Assembly (NCBI GenBank): GCA_905221605.1 | Contig: CAJNDS010002411.1 | Coordinates: 1 to 64,000 of the forward strand | Reading direction: 5' to 3' | Length of the DNA: 64,000 nt | Source: Symbiodinium natans | Taxonomy: Eukaryota; Sar; Dinophyceae; Suessiales; Symbiodiniaceae | Notes under the pieces: model-generated | Databases searched by the model: none | What the model saw: only the letters and a program-made list of their open reading frames with translations | What the model was told of the DNA's origin: nothing | Position numbers and translations under genes: made by a program | In this document: positions 48,486 through 59,812 of the stretch, piece after piece | Layout of the letters: every line of letters begins with the position of its first letter | Numbering within the stretch: position 1 is the first letter of the stretch

Positions 48486-49557
48486 GGTCGGCGCTCCCCG
48501 AGCACACGAGAGCACACGGCTTCTGACTTTTTGGGGGCAGAAGTTCACCTCACGTCTGAAGTCGACTCAAAGAGCACATGAAATTGGCACATGCAAAAGT
48601 CTTATCGTTCCCCCTTGAAGCCCAGGGATGGTCTCAGGGACAGAGCTCGCATACAAAACGTTGCTTTTGGAATTGCAAAGAGCTCTCTCAGACTTGCTCA
48701 AACTTCAAAAAAACAAAGCACACCTCGAGAGTCCTATGTGCTGCTATGTGCTGTTGCACCTGGAGCCGTCATTCATCATTCCGCAGCGCAAGTCTTTCAC
48801 AATTGTCGTGAACTTGGCGCGGGTTACCAGGGCAGGCCGCCCATCGTACTCAGCTGCACAAATGCAAGCAGCAAATCAGGCACCTTCCCGACTTCTTGAG
48901 CTGATCCTGGGCGCCAAAATGTCCATGGCAAGCACTGAGACCACTGAGACCTTGCCAAGGCTTGACAGCTTCTGACAGCTTCTGACAGCTTTTGGGCATT
49001 CTCATCTCTCAGCAGCTCTCGGCGCTCTTGTCTTCGAGCTTTGCAAAAATTCTGAGATTGCGTCTCACATGTGGTCGTGGAACAACTGCCTGCCAGAAGT
49101 TAGCATCCCTTGGGGTAAATTAGTAAAGACGCTTACGCAGCAGGGCCTCCCATCTTGCCCGTCCCCAATGGCCCACTCAGAGTGGCCGACCTCAGAGTGG
49201 CCCACTAAAGTGGCCCTCAGCGAACTTCCCCCCAACAAACCAAAGGCCCGGGCCTGGGTTGGGCTGCGGACCGCGCGGTCTCTGGTCTCTTTTGCACAAT
49301 CGAAACAAATCCACAAAGACTGAATTGCTCTTCGAACTTGTGATGACAGCACGCTATCTGCGGGCAACTTGGTGTCACATGTGCTTGCGATCGTGTTATG
49401 TTTGCATCAAGTCGTTCCTACGCAACAAAACGTCACTATGCTATGTACTGACTTCTGCTTGTGCGTTGACTTCTGGGCCTCATCCCGCACATGCAAACTG
49501 ACCCCGATGCCACCCGTCAAGACTCTGACCGCCCAGACGCCTGACGACACCTCATGC

Positions 49558-49780
49558 GGCGTTTTGAGGGTTGAGGGTTTAGGTTTAGGGTTCGGGGCTA
49601 GCAGGGTTTTTGTGGTTGGTCTGCTTCCTTGATCCTCGGTCGGTGAACCCCCCCAAGGCCACATCCTCGCATGCGGATGTGCAAATCCAGATGTCACTTT
49701 CAAGTCTGGACACCGCGAAACACCCTAACCCTAACCCTAAACCCCAAACCCCAAACCCTAAACCCTAAACCCTAAACCTG
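49558..49780. repeat. Inverted pair of telomere-like tracts
   Basis: TTTAGGG-like units (49562-49595) and CCCTAAA-like units (49724-49778) face each other across about 130 bp, so the region could fold back. The right tract contains both CCCTAA and CCCTAAA spacing. A degenerate CTACTG/CTGCTA tract follows at 49780-49860. Confidence 0.85.
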
Positions 49781-50169
49781 CTACTCGCTTTCTACTGCTA
49801 CCACTGCTACTACTGCCACTACTGCTAGTCCTGCTACTACTGCTACAGTTCTACTGATACTGATAGCAATAACGTAACAATGATGTTACAAGTTGTGTGT
49901 TCGGGTCCCAGCAGTGCTGCGCCTTCTTTGATGATAGTCCCCAAGGCTGAGAAATGGCATACGTCCGTAATGAAGGCGCTTGTCCCTGATGATCAGGCTG
50001 CAAGGTCCCGATTTTCCGAAGTGGAAGCAGAAGCAGAACGACAACCAAAACGATATTGCAACACATTTTAGGCATGCCGGGCAAGCAACCCCACCTCTCA
50101 TGAAACGTTTAATCTGGCGCGTCAGTGAGAATACAGTCGACTCAGGGATGCTTACGGAAACAACCCAGG

Positions 50170-50690
50170 CAGTGGAGTAAGCAGTACACCCAATGAGAAA
50201 ATACAGCCGGCGCATTGCTTGCTAACACATTGGGCGTTCATGCAATGCAATTAAAGTACGACCAGCTCATGGAAGTACGCTTCCAGTACTACACGTCAAT
50301 GATCATCCAGCTAATCCTGGGTCCCGATACTGAACTCGTACGAACGAAAACACAGCTGCGTCGCTGAAACCTTGATTCCAGTACTAAACTTGCATTACCA
50401 CCCAATGAAAATACAGCTTCGTGGGGAACTTCCAGCCGGCTCGTGGCAAGCCGGATTCCAATACTAAAGCTTAAAGAAACTCCAGCCGGCTCATGCAACT
50501 ACATCGATCGCGGTTGTTTGGTGACACCTTAGCAGCCAAAAAGGGAGAAATAGAGAAAAACGCGGCCAGAAGCCGTGATGCAAAGGAGGAAACAAGCTCG
50601 AGGCAACTACAAACGAATGATCTTTTTGCCGGCTCATGGAATCCCAGTGCCAGTGCTAAATGGGACTCGTGCCAACAAGGTACGAGTCCC
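50170..50690. repeat. Short interspersed, diverged repeat motifs
   Basis: Segments such as 'cccaatgaaaatacagc' (50190, 50401) and 'tccagccggctc' (50428, 50474), with 'gccggctcatg' at 50630, recur with variable spacing, mixed with 'ccagtactaa' motifs. It looks like a degraded tandem array; the unit cannot be fixed by eye. Confidence 0.5.
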
Positions 50691-52329
50691 AGAAACGTTG
50701 CCCGGTGTCAAGCCCGTGGTGTTGTGTTTTGCTCAAGGCCGGGGCTCCAGATACCCAAACTATAGACAGAAAGCGGGTGGCCCGCAGTGGTTGGTGTATC
50801 GGTGTATCGGTGCATCGGTATCTTTCTGTTCTTTTGGCCACGCCTGCAGTCGCGCTGTGATAAGAATCATAGTGTCTTGAATAGCACAACAGAGCGCCTG
50901 CGTGTCTATGCCGCTCAACCATTTGAGGAAGCATTTTGATACTTATGTAGTGTCACTCCACTTTGTACTGTAGCGTCACTCCACCTTCAGGCCAAATGAT
51001 GCAGAGCAGATGTCAAGGGCAAAGCTGATAGAGTGGTTGCTGAGTTCTAGAATTTGGAGTGATCTTTTGTTTGCTGTCCGCTTCCTGACAGATTCTCAAA
51101 AGCAAGCAAGATGGAGAGCGAACAGGACGTCCCGTGCACAGGCTCTCGCCCACACGCGGGGCGAAGTTGCAAATGTGCTGTAAACTCGCTTGGAAACCCC
51201 AGAAAGCGGCGATTACCACCCTGCCACTGCTAGTGTAATTACATTGCTGCTATTGCCGTTGCTGTTCCTCGTTCTCATTCTCCGCCTCCTCTTCCTCCTG
51301 TCCTCTGCCCGCTGCTCATGATGCTCGCCATCCCAGATACCAGACCCCTTTCCACGCAAAGCTGAGACTGGTACGCGCAAAAGCGAAAAAGCGAAGGCTC
51401 CGTGATGCTGCGCAGGCCGCTTTTGGAGCAAAAAAAAAACCGTTCAGTCCCATGCAGTTTGGTCAAGGTTGACTCCCTGGTCGGGCCCAGGAGGCCTGTA
51501 AGCCTGTAAAGGGCCATGTAGCGCCTGTATTGCCTGCAGAGCCCATACAGCCTATGGGTTCAGAGGGCCCGTAGGCCTGTATGCACAGGTTGTAGGGCCC
51601 GTAGCCCTGTACAAGAGTCCTGTCGGATTTCCGTGCTCAAGTTCTCACCAGTCAGCGGCAGCAATAATATACCAGCAGAAGCATATCAGACCTGCTTGAC
51701 TCTAGATGCAATGCAAATGCATTCTCTGTGACAGAAATGTACGGTCATTGGAGAACTGCTTTTTTCGGGAAGGACCTGATAGCATGTAAAGGCACCACCA
51801 TTCAGATGAATGATGAAAAGAAAGCATAGCAGATCATAGCAGCAATAGAGCATGATAGAATTTGGCCTGCAGCAATCATCGTTCCTATCGACGTAACAAA
51901 AACACCATGGCAGAAAACAGTACCGAGAATGGTAATCCCCTGCCCAAAACAATAAACGTGACCCAATGTGCCGCCCCCGGTAACGCTCGGAAGCAAGCCA
52001 ACCTCTGGCTCCGTTAAGAAGCCTGTTGCAGTCGACAAGCCCAACACCATATCATGCCATTCTTCAATGCCCCCGCCGGCGTTTTCACTCATGCCCCAGT
52101 GGAACCCACAGACTCGCAAGCCCGGCATACTGGTTCCATAGTGTGCTGCTTTTGTTGGTGTTCCTCCCCTCCTCGAATGCCTCCTCCTTTCATGGGAAAC
52201 GAATGCGACAGGCAAGGGCAAGCTCATGGCAAGCTCTCTCTCATAGAAAGATACTGTCAGGGGGTGTGCTTCGCCTTGCCTCAGCTTGCCTCCAAAGAAA
52301 AGCGAAGAGTCAGGCTCGACCACTTTCAG
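50691..52329. other. Ambiguous region, no firm gene
   Basis: A minus frame at 51431-51213 ends in a basic stretch (EDRRKRRRRMRTRNSNGN). At 51.8-52.2 kb both strands have plausible frames (minus CGFHWGMSENAGGGIEEW; plus MAENSTENGNPLPKTINV). Neither joins to neighbours in a way I can defend. Confidence 0.3.
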
Positions 52330-52483
52330 GATCATACATCGGCACGCTGACCGACGGCTGTCTGTACAAGGACTTCTTGGCCCTCATTGGCCACATGGGT
52401 TGCCCATGGGCTCATGGACTGGTCTTTGGCATCTCGGCCATCATCATTAACACGCATCAGTCGGTCGTCTGCACAATGGGAAG
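52330..52483 (+). CDS. Candidate plus-strand exon, hydrophobic; not recognised
   Basis: It follows a pyrimidine-rich stretch ending TTTCAG and stops before GGACTGC (GA donor). It reads TLTDGCLYKDFLALIGHMGC then AHGLVFGISAIIINTHQSVV. Third-position GC is clearly higher on this strand than in the three minus frames. If real, it belongs to a rightward gene converging on the minus-strand gene that ends at 52657. No partner exon was joined. Confidence 0.35.
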
Positions 52484-52656
52484 GACTGCTGGGCTAAATG
52501 CAAGTGCACCTAATCTGACAACACCTGCCTCCTCTGGTATGGGAGGCAGTTGAACATAGCAAGTTCCTTTGGAAATCTTGCTACCATGCACTACTACACG
52601 TTCTCGAGCAGCCTTGGGTGCAAGACAGCGATCATGCTCAAGCTTCAATCACAAAC

Positions 52657-55600
52657 TCAGCTTAGGAATTCAGCTCCTGGCATGAGCCCAATCAGGATGG
52701 TCACCACCGTCCAACCTTGAAGATTTGCAACGGCTGGGAAAAAGTTGAGGCCCTGCACAGGGAACATGAGCACAAGATCATAAAATGTCACCATATCAGA
52801 GCCACCCTTCTGAGCCCCAGTCCGATGGCTTGAGGCGCCGAGCCCCCGGTAAGAAGAATGCTGCCGCCCTGAGGCTGCATGGCTCTGGATGGCTCTGCTT
52901 GGCTCTGCAGCTTCTGCATGCTTCTGCATGCTTCTGCTGTGAGGCTCCAACACCCGGAGTGTTCCAGCCATCTTCATTGGCGCTCAGCATGGGCCTGGCG
53001 CGCTTCTGTATGCAAGACATTGACGTGAGGGAGGACGTGAGGGACGTGAGGTGAGGGACGTCTGCTGCTCTGAGCTCCCGGCGGTGTGGTGGCAGGTGGA
53101 GGTGGGAGGCAATACTCCATCTGACCCTCCAACACAGTCTCGTTCCAAAGCACCAGATCGAACCTCTTTCTCCAGGCACCAATAATCAGCAAATATCAGC
53201 AATAGTAGCCGGGGTGAGGCTGCGTAGGACCACAAGACCTTTTCTTGAGGCCCTGGCATCACAGTTAAGTTGAAGGAGTCCTTGCTCAGGAAACCAGGCC
53301 TCATGCCCCCAGAGCGGCATTCACTGACCCTTGCGATGATGGCGAGCACTCTGCCTGTATGGAAAGCGCCAGTTGATGCGGGCAGCATTCAGCACGTAAA
53401 GCACGTGCTCGTCGTAAAGCCTCTGCAAACCGTGCTTCTGAAACTTGTCTGCGCACTACTTAGGACGACAGGCAACTCAAAGATGGCTAACTTCCTAGCG
53501 TTTTTGCTTCCGACAACTGATATGCGCGGTAGCCTTTTACGAACCCAGCTGATAAGTCTGCAACTCGGCAATCCACGCACACCTAAACCATCCTAAACCC
53601 AATCCGGCTAAGGATTGTAGAATCGTAGAAGTCGACACTTGAAAAACTTTTTTGGCTGGTGAAAGTCGCCATTGTGTCAGGGCAGGGTGGGCACGCAATC
53701 ATTGATGAGCTGAGCCCCTGTCTGCCTTGGCGAATCTGATTGTTCCGACAATTTGAGGGTTGACTACGTTGCAAGAACGAAGATCAGAGGCATTACGTAT
53801 GTTCTGAACGTGTTTGTGACATTGTGCGGGACACAGGAATGGTTTGCCTGACTCGATAGGTTTACGAGGGGAGGTTGCTGGCGAAGTTTCGTGATACTTA
53901 CTTGTCAACGCCTTCTGAGACAATCAACACACGTGCCAACAGGTCGCTGCCTCGGCACCTTCAGCTATTTGTTCCATAAAATTTCTTTCAGTCGTTAACG
54001 CCCGTCAGCCCAACACGAAATGCTTCGTGCAGACTTTTCAAAGCCTGTCTCTCGCCCGTTCGCACGCTGCAACTCTCTCGGCTGCATTAAGGCAGCACCC
54101 GCCTTCACGTGCAGTGCTGTAAAATGCTGCAGCAAAGTGGGCGTGTGGCTCAAGCCCATCCGAGCCCAGAGCGTGGAGTTTGCCATGATGAAAGTGTTGT
54201 AGATGGTGGCATTGGTGCATTGTGTGCGGAACTCCTCCGGGCATCTGCGGGCTGCGGGCTCCCGAGCACATCCTCTGGTGATGCCCCACTGATGCCTCTC
54301 AACATCCGTCAACATCCCTCAACTCTCAACTGTCCTCGATCCAAGAGGCCGGCGGGGACTCGACAATCGGTCTCACAGCCAGCGAGATTTCCGCAAAAAG
54401 GCGCAAGGCCATGCAGATGCAGGACAGATGCAAGGCTTGATGCAAGGTGAAAACAGGCAAAAACAGGGTTTGCAACGAGGGCAAGGTGGCCTGGCTTTCC
54501 TAGGGGCCCCAAGCTGGGGCAATGGCTCCGGAAGGTAGATGCTTCCAAGCCCGTGTGTCGAGGGGCGCCGGACATACCTCTTGGAGAAAACGCTCTCACA
54601 CTAAACCCGCCCTAAACTGGACCCTCAGATGCACAGAACCCATCCGTGGGGCACGCAAACCAAAGGTAGCCTTGCTCCCTTGGCAATGGGACAATCATGA
54701 CAAGGAAGAGAGACCGTGCATGGCATAAAGGCATAAAGTCTTGTAGTGTCTTCGCGATTGTGTGAATGTTGCGAGCACATCTTGAGAGCACACCTCAGCC
54801 TTCATCTCAGCTCTGGACGTTGTCGAAAAGCTACCAGTGAGCTGGATCGTCGGCGGGGGATAGAGCTCCGTGACCTGCAGCTGCTTCTTGCCTCCGTAGC
54901 ACCAATGGAAGCGCCCAGCATCTCAGCGCGAGGCATAGATGAGCTCCTCATGAGCCACATAGTTTGTCGTTAGGATCGTGATGGCATTGCCTTCGGCCTC
55001 TGCAAGATGCTTGTGCCCCATTTTCCACAGGCACGGTTACCATCGCCTCGCACACGAAGATGAAGTGCCTGTAGATGGAAACACCTGAAAGGGAACACTC
55101 ATCTCACATTTATCCTTTTCCAACTCTTGCACGATGAAATTTTCAAATGAAGATAGTAGCCGTCCGAGAGTTGTGCCAACAGGATCCAGAAGACTCTCAT
55201 TGTAGTTCATCTGAAGGAGTCAGGACAGGCACGTTCTGCGCAGCCCTGTTTTGATCTGGGGCCCAGGCTCCAGTAACATCCCGGAAGTACTGCCCACCCC
55301 AAAGAAGGCTTGGCCTTCGAAGTTGGGCCGGGAAGGGTCAGCCGACAAAAAGGCTGCCTAACACTGAGGCACTTTCATCTCTCCCTTGTATGCTGGATGA
55401 CTTGGGTCCGTCCTGATTCACGCAGCTTTTGCAAGACCCCGGAGACCCCCGAAGACCCTGGGCAAGGGCGGGGGAGATCCTGTAGGCCAGCCGAAGTTTG
55501 ACGATTCGGTTGTTGTGACGGTCTGCCACCTTGCGCCAGTCAGGAATTCCCAGCCACAGCGCATGTCCCATGTTGCGATGCGACGCTTCGAAAAGGAAAT

Positions 55601-55962
55601 CTGCGGCAAGCACGAACACTGCCGCAATCGTAGGTCCGAAGAAGCTCTCAACTCGGCAACAGCTCATCTAGGCCATGCTAGCCAAGTGCGAACAATGCTG
55701 AGCAATCAACCTGTTGGTGCCATGACAGCAATGCCCGCGGGAAAGTGAAAGCCCGTCCTGTCACTTCTGGCCTCCCGCGTGGTCCGATGGCACCAGCATG
55801 CGCCAGCTCTCTTCATAGATACCTATAAGCCCTAAGCCCTCGCCTCACCCATCACCCCAAACGACTCGACGTACTTCAAACTTGAGTGGTCTGTGGCATC
55901 CAGGAACAAAATGCGGTGATTTCCTGGATGAGATCATGCCCGGGCTTCTGTCGGGGATGCAT
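52657..55962 (-). CDS. Multi-exon membrane or secretory protein; family not recognised
   Basis: Strongly coding, but I do not know the family. Exons (minus), in order: 55962-about 55880 (MHPRQKPGHDLIQEITAFCS), about 55645-55480 (FGPTIAAVFVLAADFLFEAS hydrophobic, then HALWLGIPDWRKVADRHNN), 55210-55115 (MNYNESLLDPVGTTLGRLLS then ENFIVQELEK), 55068-55041 (ALHLRVRGD), 54999-about 54920 (AEGNAITILTTNYVAHEELI), 54234-about 54115 (EFRTQCTNATIYNTFIMANS), 53422-53355 (RLYDEHVLYVLNAARINWRF), 53299-53239 (PGFLSKDSFNLTVMPGPQEK), 53165-53127 (RFDLVLWNETVLE) and 52806-52657 (GGSDMVTFYDLVLMFPVQGL, ending in a hydrophobic GWTVVTILIGLM segment and stop). Exons 3-5 and 7-10 join in phase with GT, GC or GA donors. 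Several N-x-S/T sites (NES, NAT, NST, NLT, NET) fit an extracytoplasmic protein. The start, and whether this is one gene or two, are uncertain. Confidence 0.68.
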
Positions 55963-56852
55963 GCCGTAGGTGACAATGCTTCAGCACAGCAGAATTCACG
56001 TCGAGCCTGTATCAGACACAAAGAAGTACCGACTCCGAGCATGAGGAAACAAGGGAGTCATAGCGAAGTCCGGGCCGATGTGCGTCGAATTGTAGGGTTC
56101 GTACCTTCGCGCTTTGACCGCAGACACAAGCAATGTTCATAATGTTCTTCTAGTCGAGGGCACACAGCCAGAGAGGTAGGAAATCGCAGTTCTGTCTCAC
56201 CTAAGAATGCAGGATTCCATGAGCAGCCTTTGCCCATGCCCGTCCATGCCCAACGCTCTAAGGGCCAGTCCATCGACTGTCTCCTAAGAATCTTGAGAAG
56301 GAGTCAGGCATCGCAGCGTGGCATACAAAGTCACTTCGGAGAAGCTGGCTTCTGGGCATCAGGCCATGTTCATTTTCCCCAAAGTGCTGACAGCAATCTC
56401 TTGAGACCCAGATTCGCCCCAGGATACATTGAACCTGTGTGGCAAGATGAGGCAAGGACGTGCAGATTACATGACACGAATTTAGGAGGTCCGTGCCGTG
56501 CGGGATCCTTCTAGCCATCTTGGACATGGATGGCTGCATGCGAGGGTCCCCAGTCTGCGTGGGCATGCTGTGGACTAGACTGGACGTATCTGTCCATGCA
56601 TGCGTACTGTACATGCTCATGGTTCTAGGGAAGGATACCTTGTTCGAGTGCGCTTTCAAGGAGGTTCGGTGGCTGTTCTGGAATCGATTTGTGATGTAAG
56701 CGCCGCTTTTCTCTATGTTGCATGTGCAGAACCATCGGTGCCAGCCACTGTTTCTCAAACTTTCCCACTTGTTACCCGTAGTGCCCTTCCAGGTAATGCG
56801 TAGTCTGTTTACTTTCTCTTCTTCTCTTGTTCTTCAAGCCATGGAACCATAA

Positions 56853-57045
56853 CACGATGATTATGTTCGTGTTGCCAGTACGTACGAAGGGCCAGAGCAT
56901 CCATATGCGCACGATGATTACGTTCATGCTACCAGTGCGGGCGAATGGCCAGAGCATCCATGCCGGCACGATGACTACGTTCGTGTTGCCACCGCGTGCG
57001 AATGGCCAGAGCACGCATGCCCGCACGATGATTATGTTCGTTACA
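56853..57045. repeat. 57-bp minisatellite, about 3.4 copies, open on both strands
   Basis: Units start at 56853, 56910, 56967 and 57024, exactly 57 bp apart, with scattered substitutions. The minus frame gives a 19-residue period (WMLWPFARTGNTNVIIV type) and the plus frame another (MFVLPVRTKGQSIH type). No stop appears in either across the array. Confidence 0.93.
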
Positions 57046-57095
57046 GTTACAGGTTTAGGGTTTCCCTTCCGCGCTCGGGTTTAGGGTTTACTGAA
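57046..57095 (+). repeat. Short TTTAGGG-like tract
   Basis: Two clusters of 'gtttagggttt' separated by 20 bp, directly after the 57-bp array. Confidence 0.75.
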
Positions 57096-57850
57096 ACAAG
57101 AGCCCGTTCCCCTAACACCAAATTGAAACAGGGGTGATGTTTTTTGAACCAACTTTAAATACGAATGCAAAATGAAAATTCGCCGTTTACCAAAATGCCT
57201 TTAAAACACCACTGGCATCTATACACTGTGTAGCTTCGGCGATTCTAAGAAAGATCGAGCTTGGTTGTAGCTCCGACCGAAAGCACCGCAAGGAACGGCA
57301 AAAGACTCATTGCAACCTGAACGATTGCCTGTTCTTGCACAACATGTGCGCGCGCGAACACGTGGTGGGCGCGTGGTTCCAGGTCCTGTGATGTGTTTTC
57401 ATGTCAATGTGTTCGCTGCGCTTCAAGCAGCCCACCATTCAATTCTGCAACATATCAGCGATAGTCCCGCAAGCACCCTCGGGCGTTGGACAGGCTTAGG
57501 TCCAAGCTCTTGCAAACGATGCCGGTCCACCTTGATAGGACAAGGCTCAAAAGTTGACTGCGCTTTGATGGAGAAGATGGGCCAACCACCACGACGAACC
57601 CGGTCAGGAGCGGTGTCACAGATGCGACTTCACCTGCGAAGCGACAACTGACTCATTGTATACTGTAATTAAGGGCCACATGCGTCTGAGCGGTGAGCAG
57701 AACTGAGTGAAGTCCAGGCAGGAGTTTCCGCCGAACGTCCTAACCTGGGTTAAATGCATGAGGTTATGCTCAGAACATCTCAGAACTCTGCAATGCTTGC
57801 TCTTGAAGGCTCCGACTGGAGGACGATTTATATCCCATTTTGCACGCGGA
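57096..57850. other. Region without a firm gene
   Basis: The 3' end of the minus-strand gene at 57.9-58.25 kb should fall here. A candidate exon on the minus strand (VRTFGGNSCLDFTQFCSPLR) follows a CAG near 57745. The plus frame at 57310-57651 has no support. Confidence 0.3.
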
Positions 57851-58250
57851 CTAGTATCGGATAATACCTGGGCCACAAACGAAAAGACCGATTGCTGGCT
57901 GCCCGAACAGCGCTCTGCTGAACTGAATGTCACCGTTGTCCTCGTTTGCCTCACGCCGAGAGACGTTGAGCTGGTAGATGGGGCCACCAGCTTCCACAAG
58001 TGTCACAACCTGCCGGGCTTGGCTCTCGAAATTAAGAGGTGCCGAATGGTGCCAGGCCTCTGCAGCTTGTGTCAGAGCTAGAAATGAGATACCGTTGACC
58101 TGAAAGAGGCAGGGCTCTACTAGCCATGTGCCAAGCAAGGGCCATCGGGCAAGATCGAGCATCCCAACTTTCAGCCTTTGAGTTGGTACCCACGAGCTCG
58201 GTCATTTCGATTTCGCCGCAAAAGTTGATCACCACCTTGAAAAGGCGGGC
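57851..58250 (-). CDS. Unrecognised protein, two joined exons; partial
   Basis: Exon one (about 58250-58176) reads ARLFKVVINFCGEIEMTELV then GTNSK, with a GC donor. Exon two starts at 58099 after a CAG acceptor and reads VNGISFLALTQAAEAWHHSA, then SQARQVVTLVEAGGPIYQLN and REANEDNGDIQF; it may end near 57905, or run on to FGQPAIGLFVCGPG. The join is in phase 0 and codon bias is strong. The FVCGPG string recalls the NAD-binding end of ferric reductase/NADPH oxidase proteins, but the expected preceding GRP motif is not seen, so I do not assign it. Gene ends unknown. Confidence 0.5.
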
Positions 58251-58904
58251 ACGTTTGGCGTAAACACTCTTTTTCCCCGAATCACTTTGGGCCCGGCAGG
58301 AGGCAGACTAAACAAGGGGCCGTAAATCTGCAGGCAAGACAGCTGCCGCATGGGACACAGTTGGAGAGTGCGCACAAGAGAGCAGTTCCGTTAGTTCCGA
58401 AGCTCCTCAGGCTTGCGTGCTGGCTTACAGCGTTCCTCCTTGTCATCCTGGCAGGCCCATGCTCGTTCTCAAACAGAATCCGTTGCCCGCAACCCGTCTT
58501 CGCCTGTGTCTGCAATCGTCTGGGTGGGAGTGGGCTCCACGATTCAGGGCCACTCCGCCTCACCTTACCAAGCCAGCTAATGCCGTTGGGAAGGCATGGA
58601 ACTTGCTAAGGCCCAGATGCAAGCAAGATGCTGAAAGACTAGCTAATGTGCACGCGGTAAGAGCAGCTGCGACACATCCGAGGTACCAAGGCCATTGGGC
58701 CTGTGCATGTCGCATATCACCGCGCTAAGAGCCTTGCTGAGCGTTGTTATAACCAACAATTACTTAAAGACCCGAGGTCCTTCCAGACCCGAGGCCCGCG
58801 TTGCCGAAGGCCTACATCTTGGAAAGGCATGCTTGAGCCTTGCATGAGGCAACAGGTCACAGACACTCCCAAAGTTTGAGGGTGCCGGGGGTGAAAAATT
58901 CGAC

Positions 58905-58924
58905 TGCACACCCCCCCCCCCCCT
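58905..58924 (+). repeat. C homopolymer with short T tail
   Basis: About 15 C followed by T, a common assembly-error site. No gene spans it. Confidence 0.85.
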
Positions 58925-59386
58925 TTTTCCGACCTCTCCTTGGACTGTTTTTCGTCCGCCACTTTGAACTGAATGACACCCGGAAATATGCTTCAAAGTG
59001 CATCAGAGGGCACTGTCGGCGGTCCTACGACGTGCTCAGCCTTGGCTCATTTGGCTCATTTGGCTCATTTGCACGTGGGAGAGAGATGAGAGAGGCCCGA
59101 AGGGCTGGATAAAGTCCTTCTCCGGGAACTTCGACTTCGCTTCGGTTGTCAGTACATGGTGTACAGGCTTGGCCTTGTGATCTGCCTGAGCTGCACAGGC
59201 TTAAGTGGGGCTTAAGTGGCTTGAGTTTTGTACTCATTTAACTCTCGTTTGCACCCGTTTGCACTGCAGTATTGGAGGAGCTGCACGTCGAAGAGGATTC
59301 ATTTCGGCAAGCGCGGCTCCTGCCCAATCTGCTTTCCACTTTAGAGGCCGCGTGACATACTTATCTGAGGCATGGCACAATGAGCA

Positions 59387-59767
59387 TCATGTAGTGTCTC
59401 GTGCCTTGCCATGGGAGCCCTTAGGACCCGTAACCTGTGCAGGAGCAGCACAAGGGGTTGCAAGAATCTTCGGGTATTTAATTTCAGTTTTGGACGTCTT
59501 GCAACCCGATCTTGGCACAAATCCAATGGCCTCCAGGCGTCGACGCCGCCGGAACCAAAAAGCCTGCATCAGTGCTCTGCGCGACTGGTGCCACGGTGTG
59601 CCACGGTGAAAAACAGATGAAAAAACTGTACTGACAATAGGCTGATTGACCTCCATGCTTTCCCTGTCCAACGTTGTCGGCAAGGTAGTCTGTACCAGAA
59701 TACTCCTGTCATTCAAACGTCCAGTTGCCCAACTCAGAGTCTGCGCTTGATCTTTCTCGGCAGTCAT
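59387..59767 (-). CDS. Hypothetical protein exon, 126-codon frame
   Basis: Starts MTAEKDQAQTLSWATGRLND, continues ILVQTTLPTTLDRESMEVNQ, and later has a basic patch (FWFRRRRRLEAIGF). Codon bias in the first 50 residues matches the accepted exons and weakens later, so a donor may lie near 59600. The ATG is a plausible gene start on the minus strand. No family recognised. Confidence 0.4.
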   Translation of the reverse strand: MTAEKDQAQTLSWATGRLNDRSILVQTTLPTTLDRESMEVNQPIVSTVFSSVFHRGTPWHQSRRALMQAFWFRRRRRLEAIGFVPRSGCKTSKTEIKYPKILATPCAAPAQVTGPKGSHGKARDTT

Positions 59768-59812
59768 AAGGACCTTGTTATAAGGACCTTGCTATTGAAA
59801 TTTCTTGGGCTT

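Noticed and set aside
56493-56699. Plus-strand hydrophobic exon with a GTAAGC donor
   Set aside because: The minus strand is open over the same bases with equal codon bias; the strand cannot be decided from sequence alone.
57851-58162. Ferric reductase/NADPH oxidase C-terminus
   Set aside because: Only FVCGPG matches; the preceding GRP motif and heme or flavin domains are not seen, so no family name is given.
59038-59070. GGCTCATTT repeats, looked at as a possible dinoflagellate spliced-leader relic
   Set aside because: They lack the conserved leader sequence around the GGCTCAAG end; only a short triplicated word is present. No leader relic was found elsewhere by eye.
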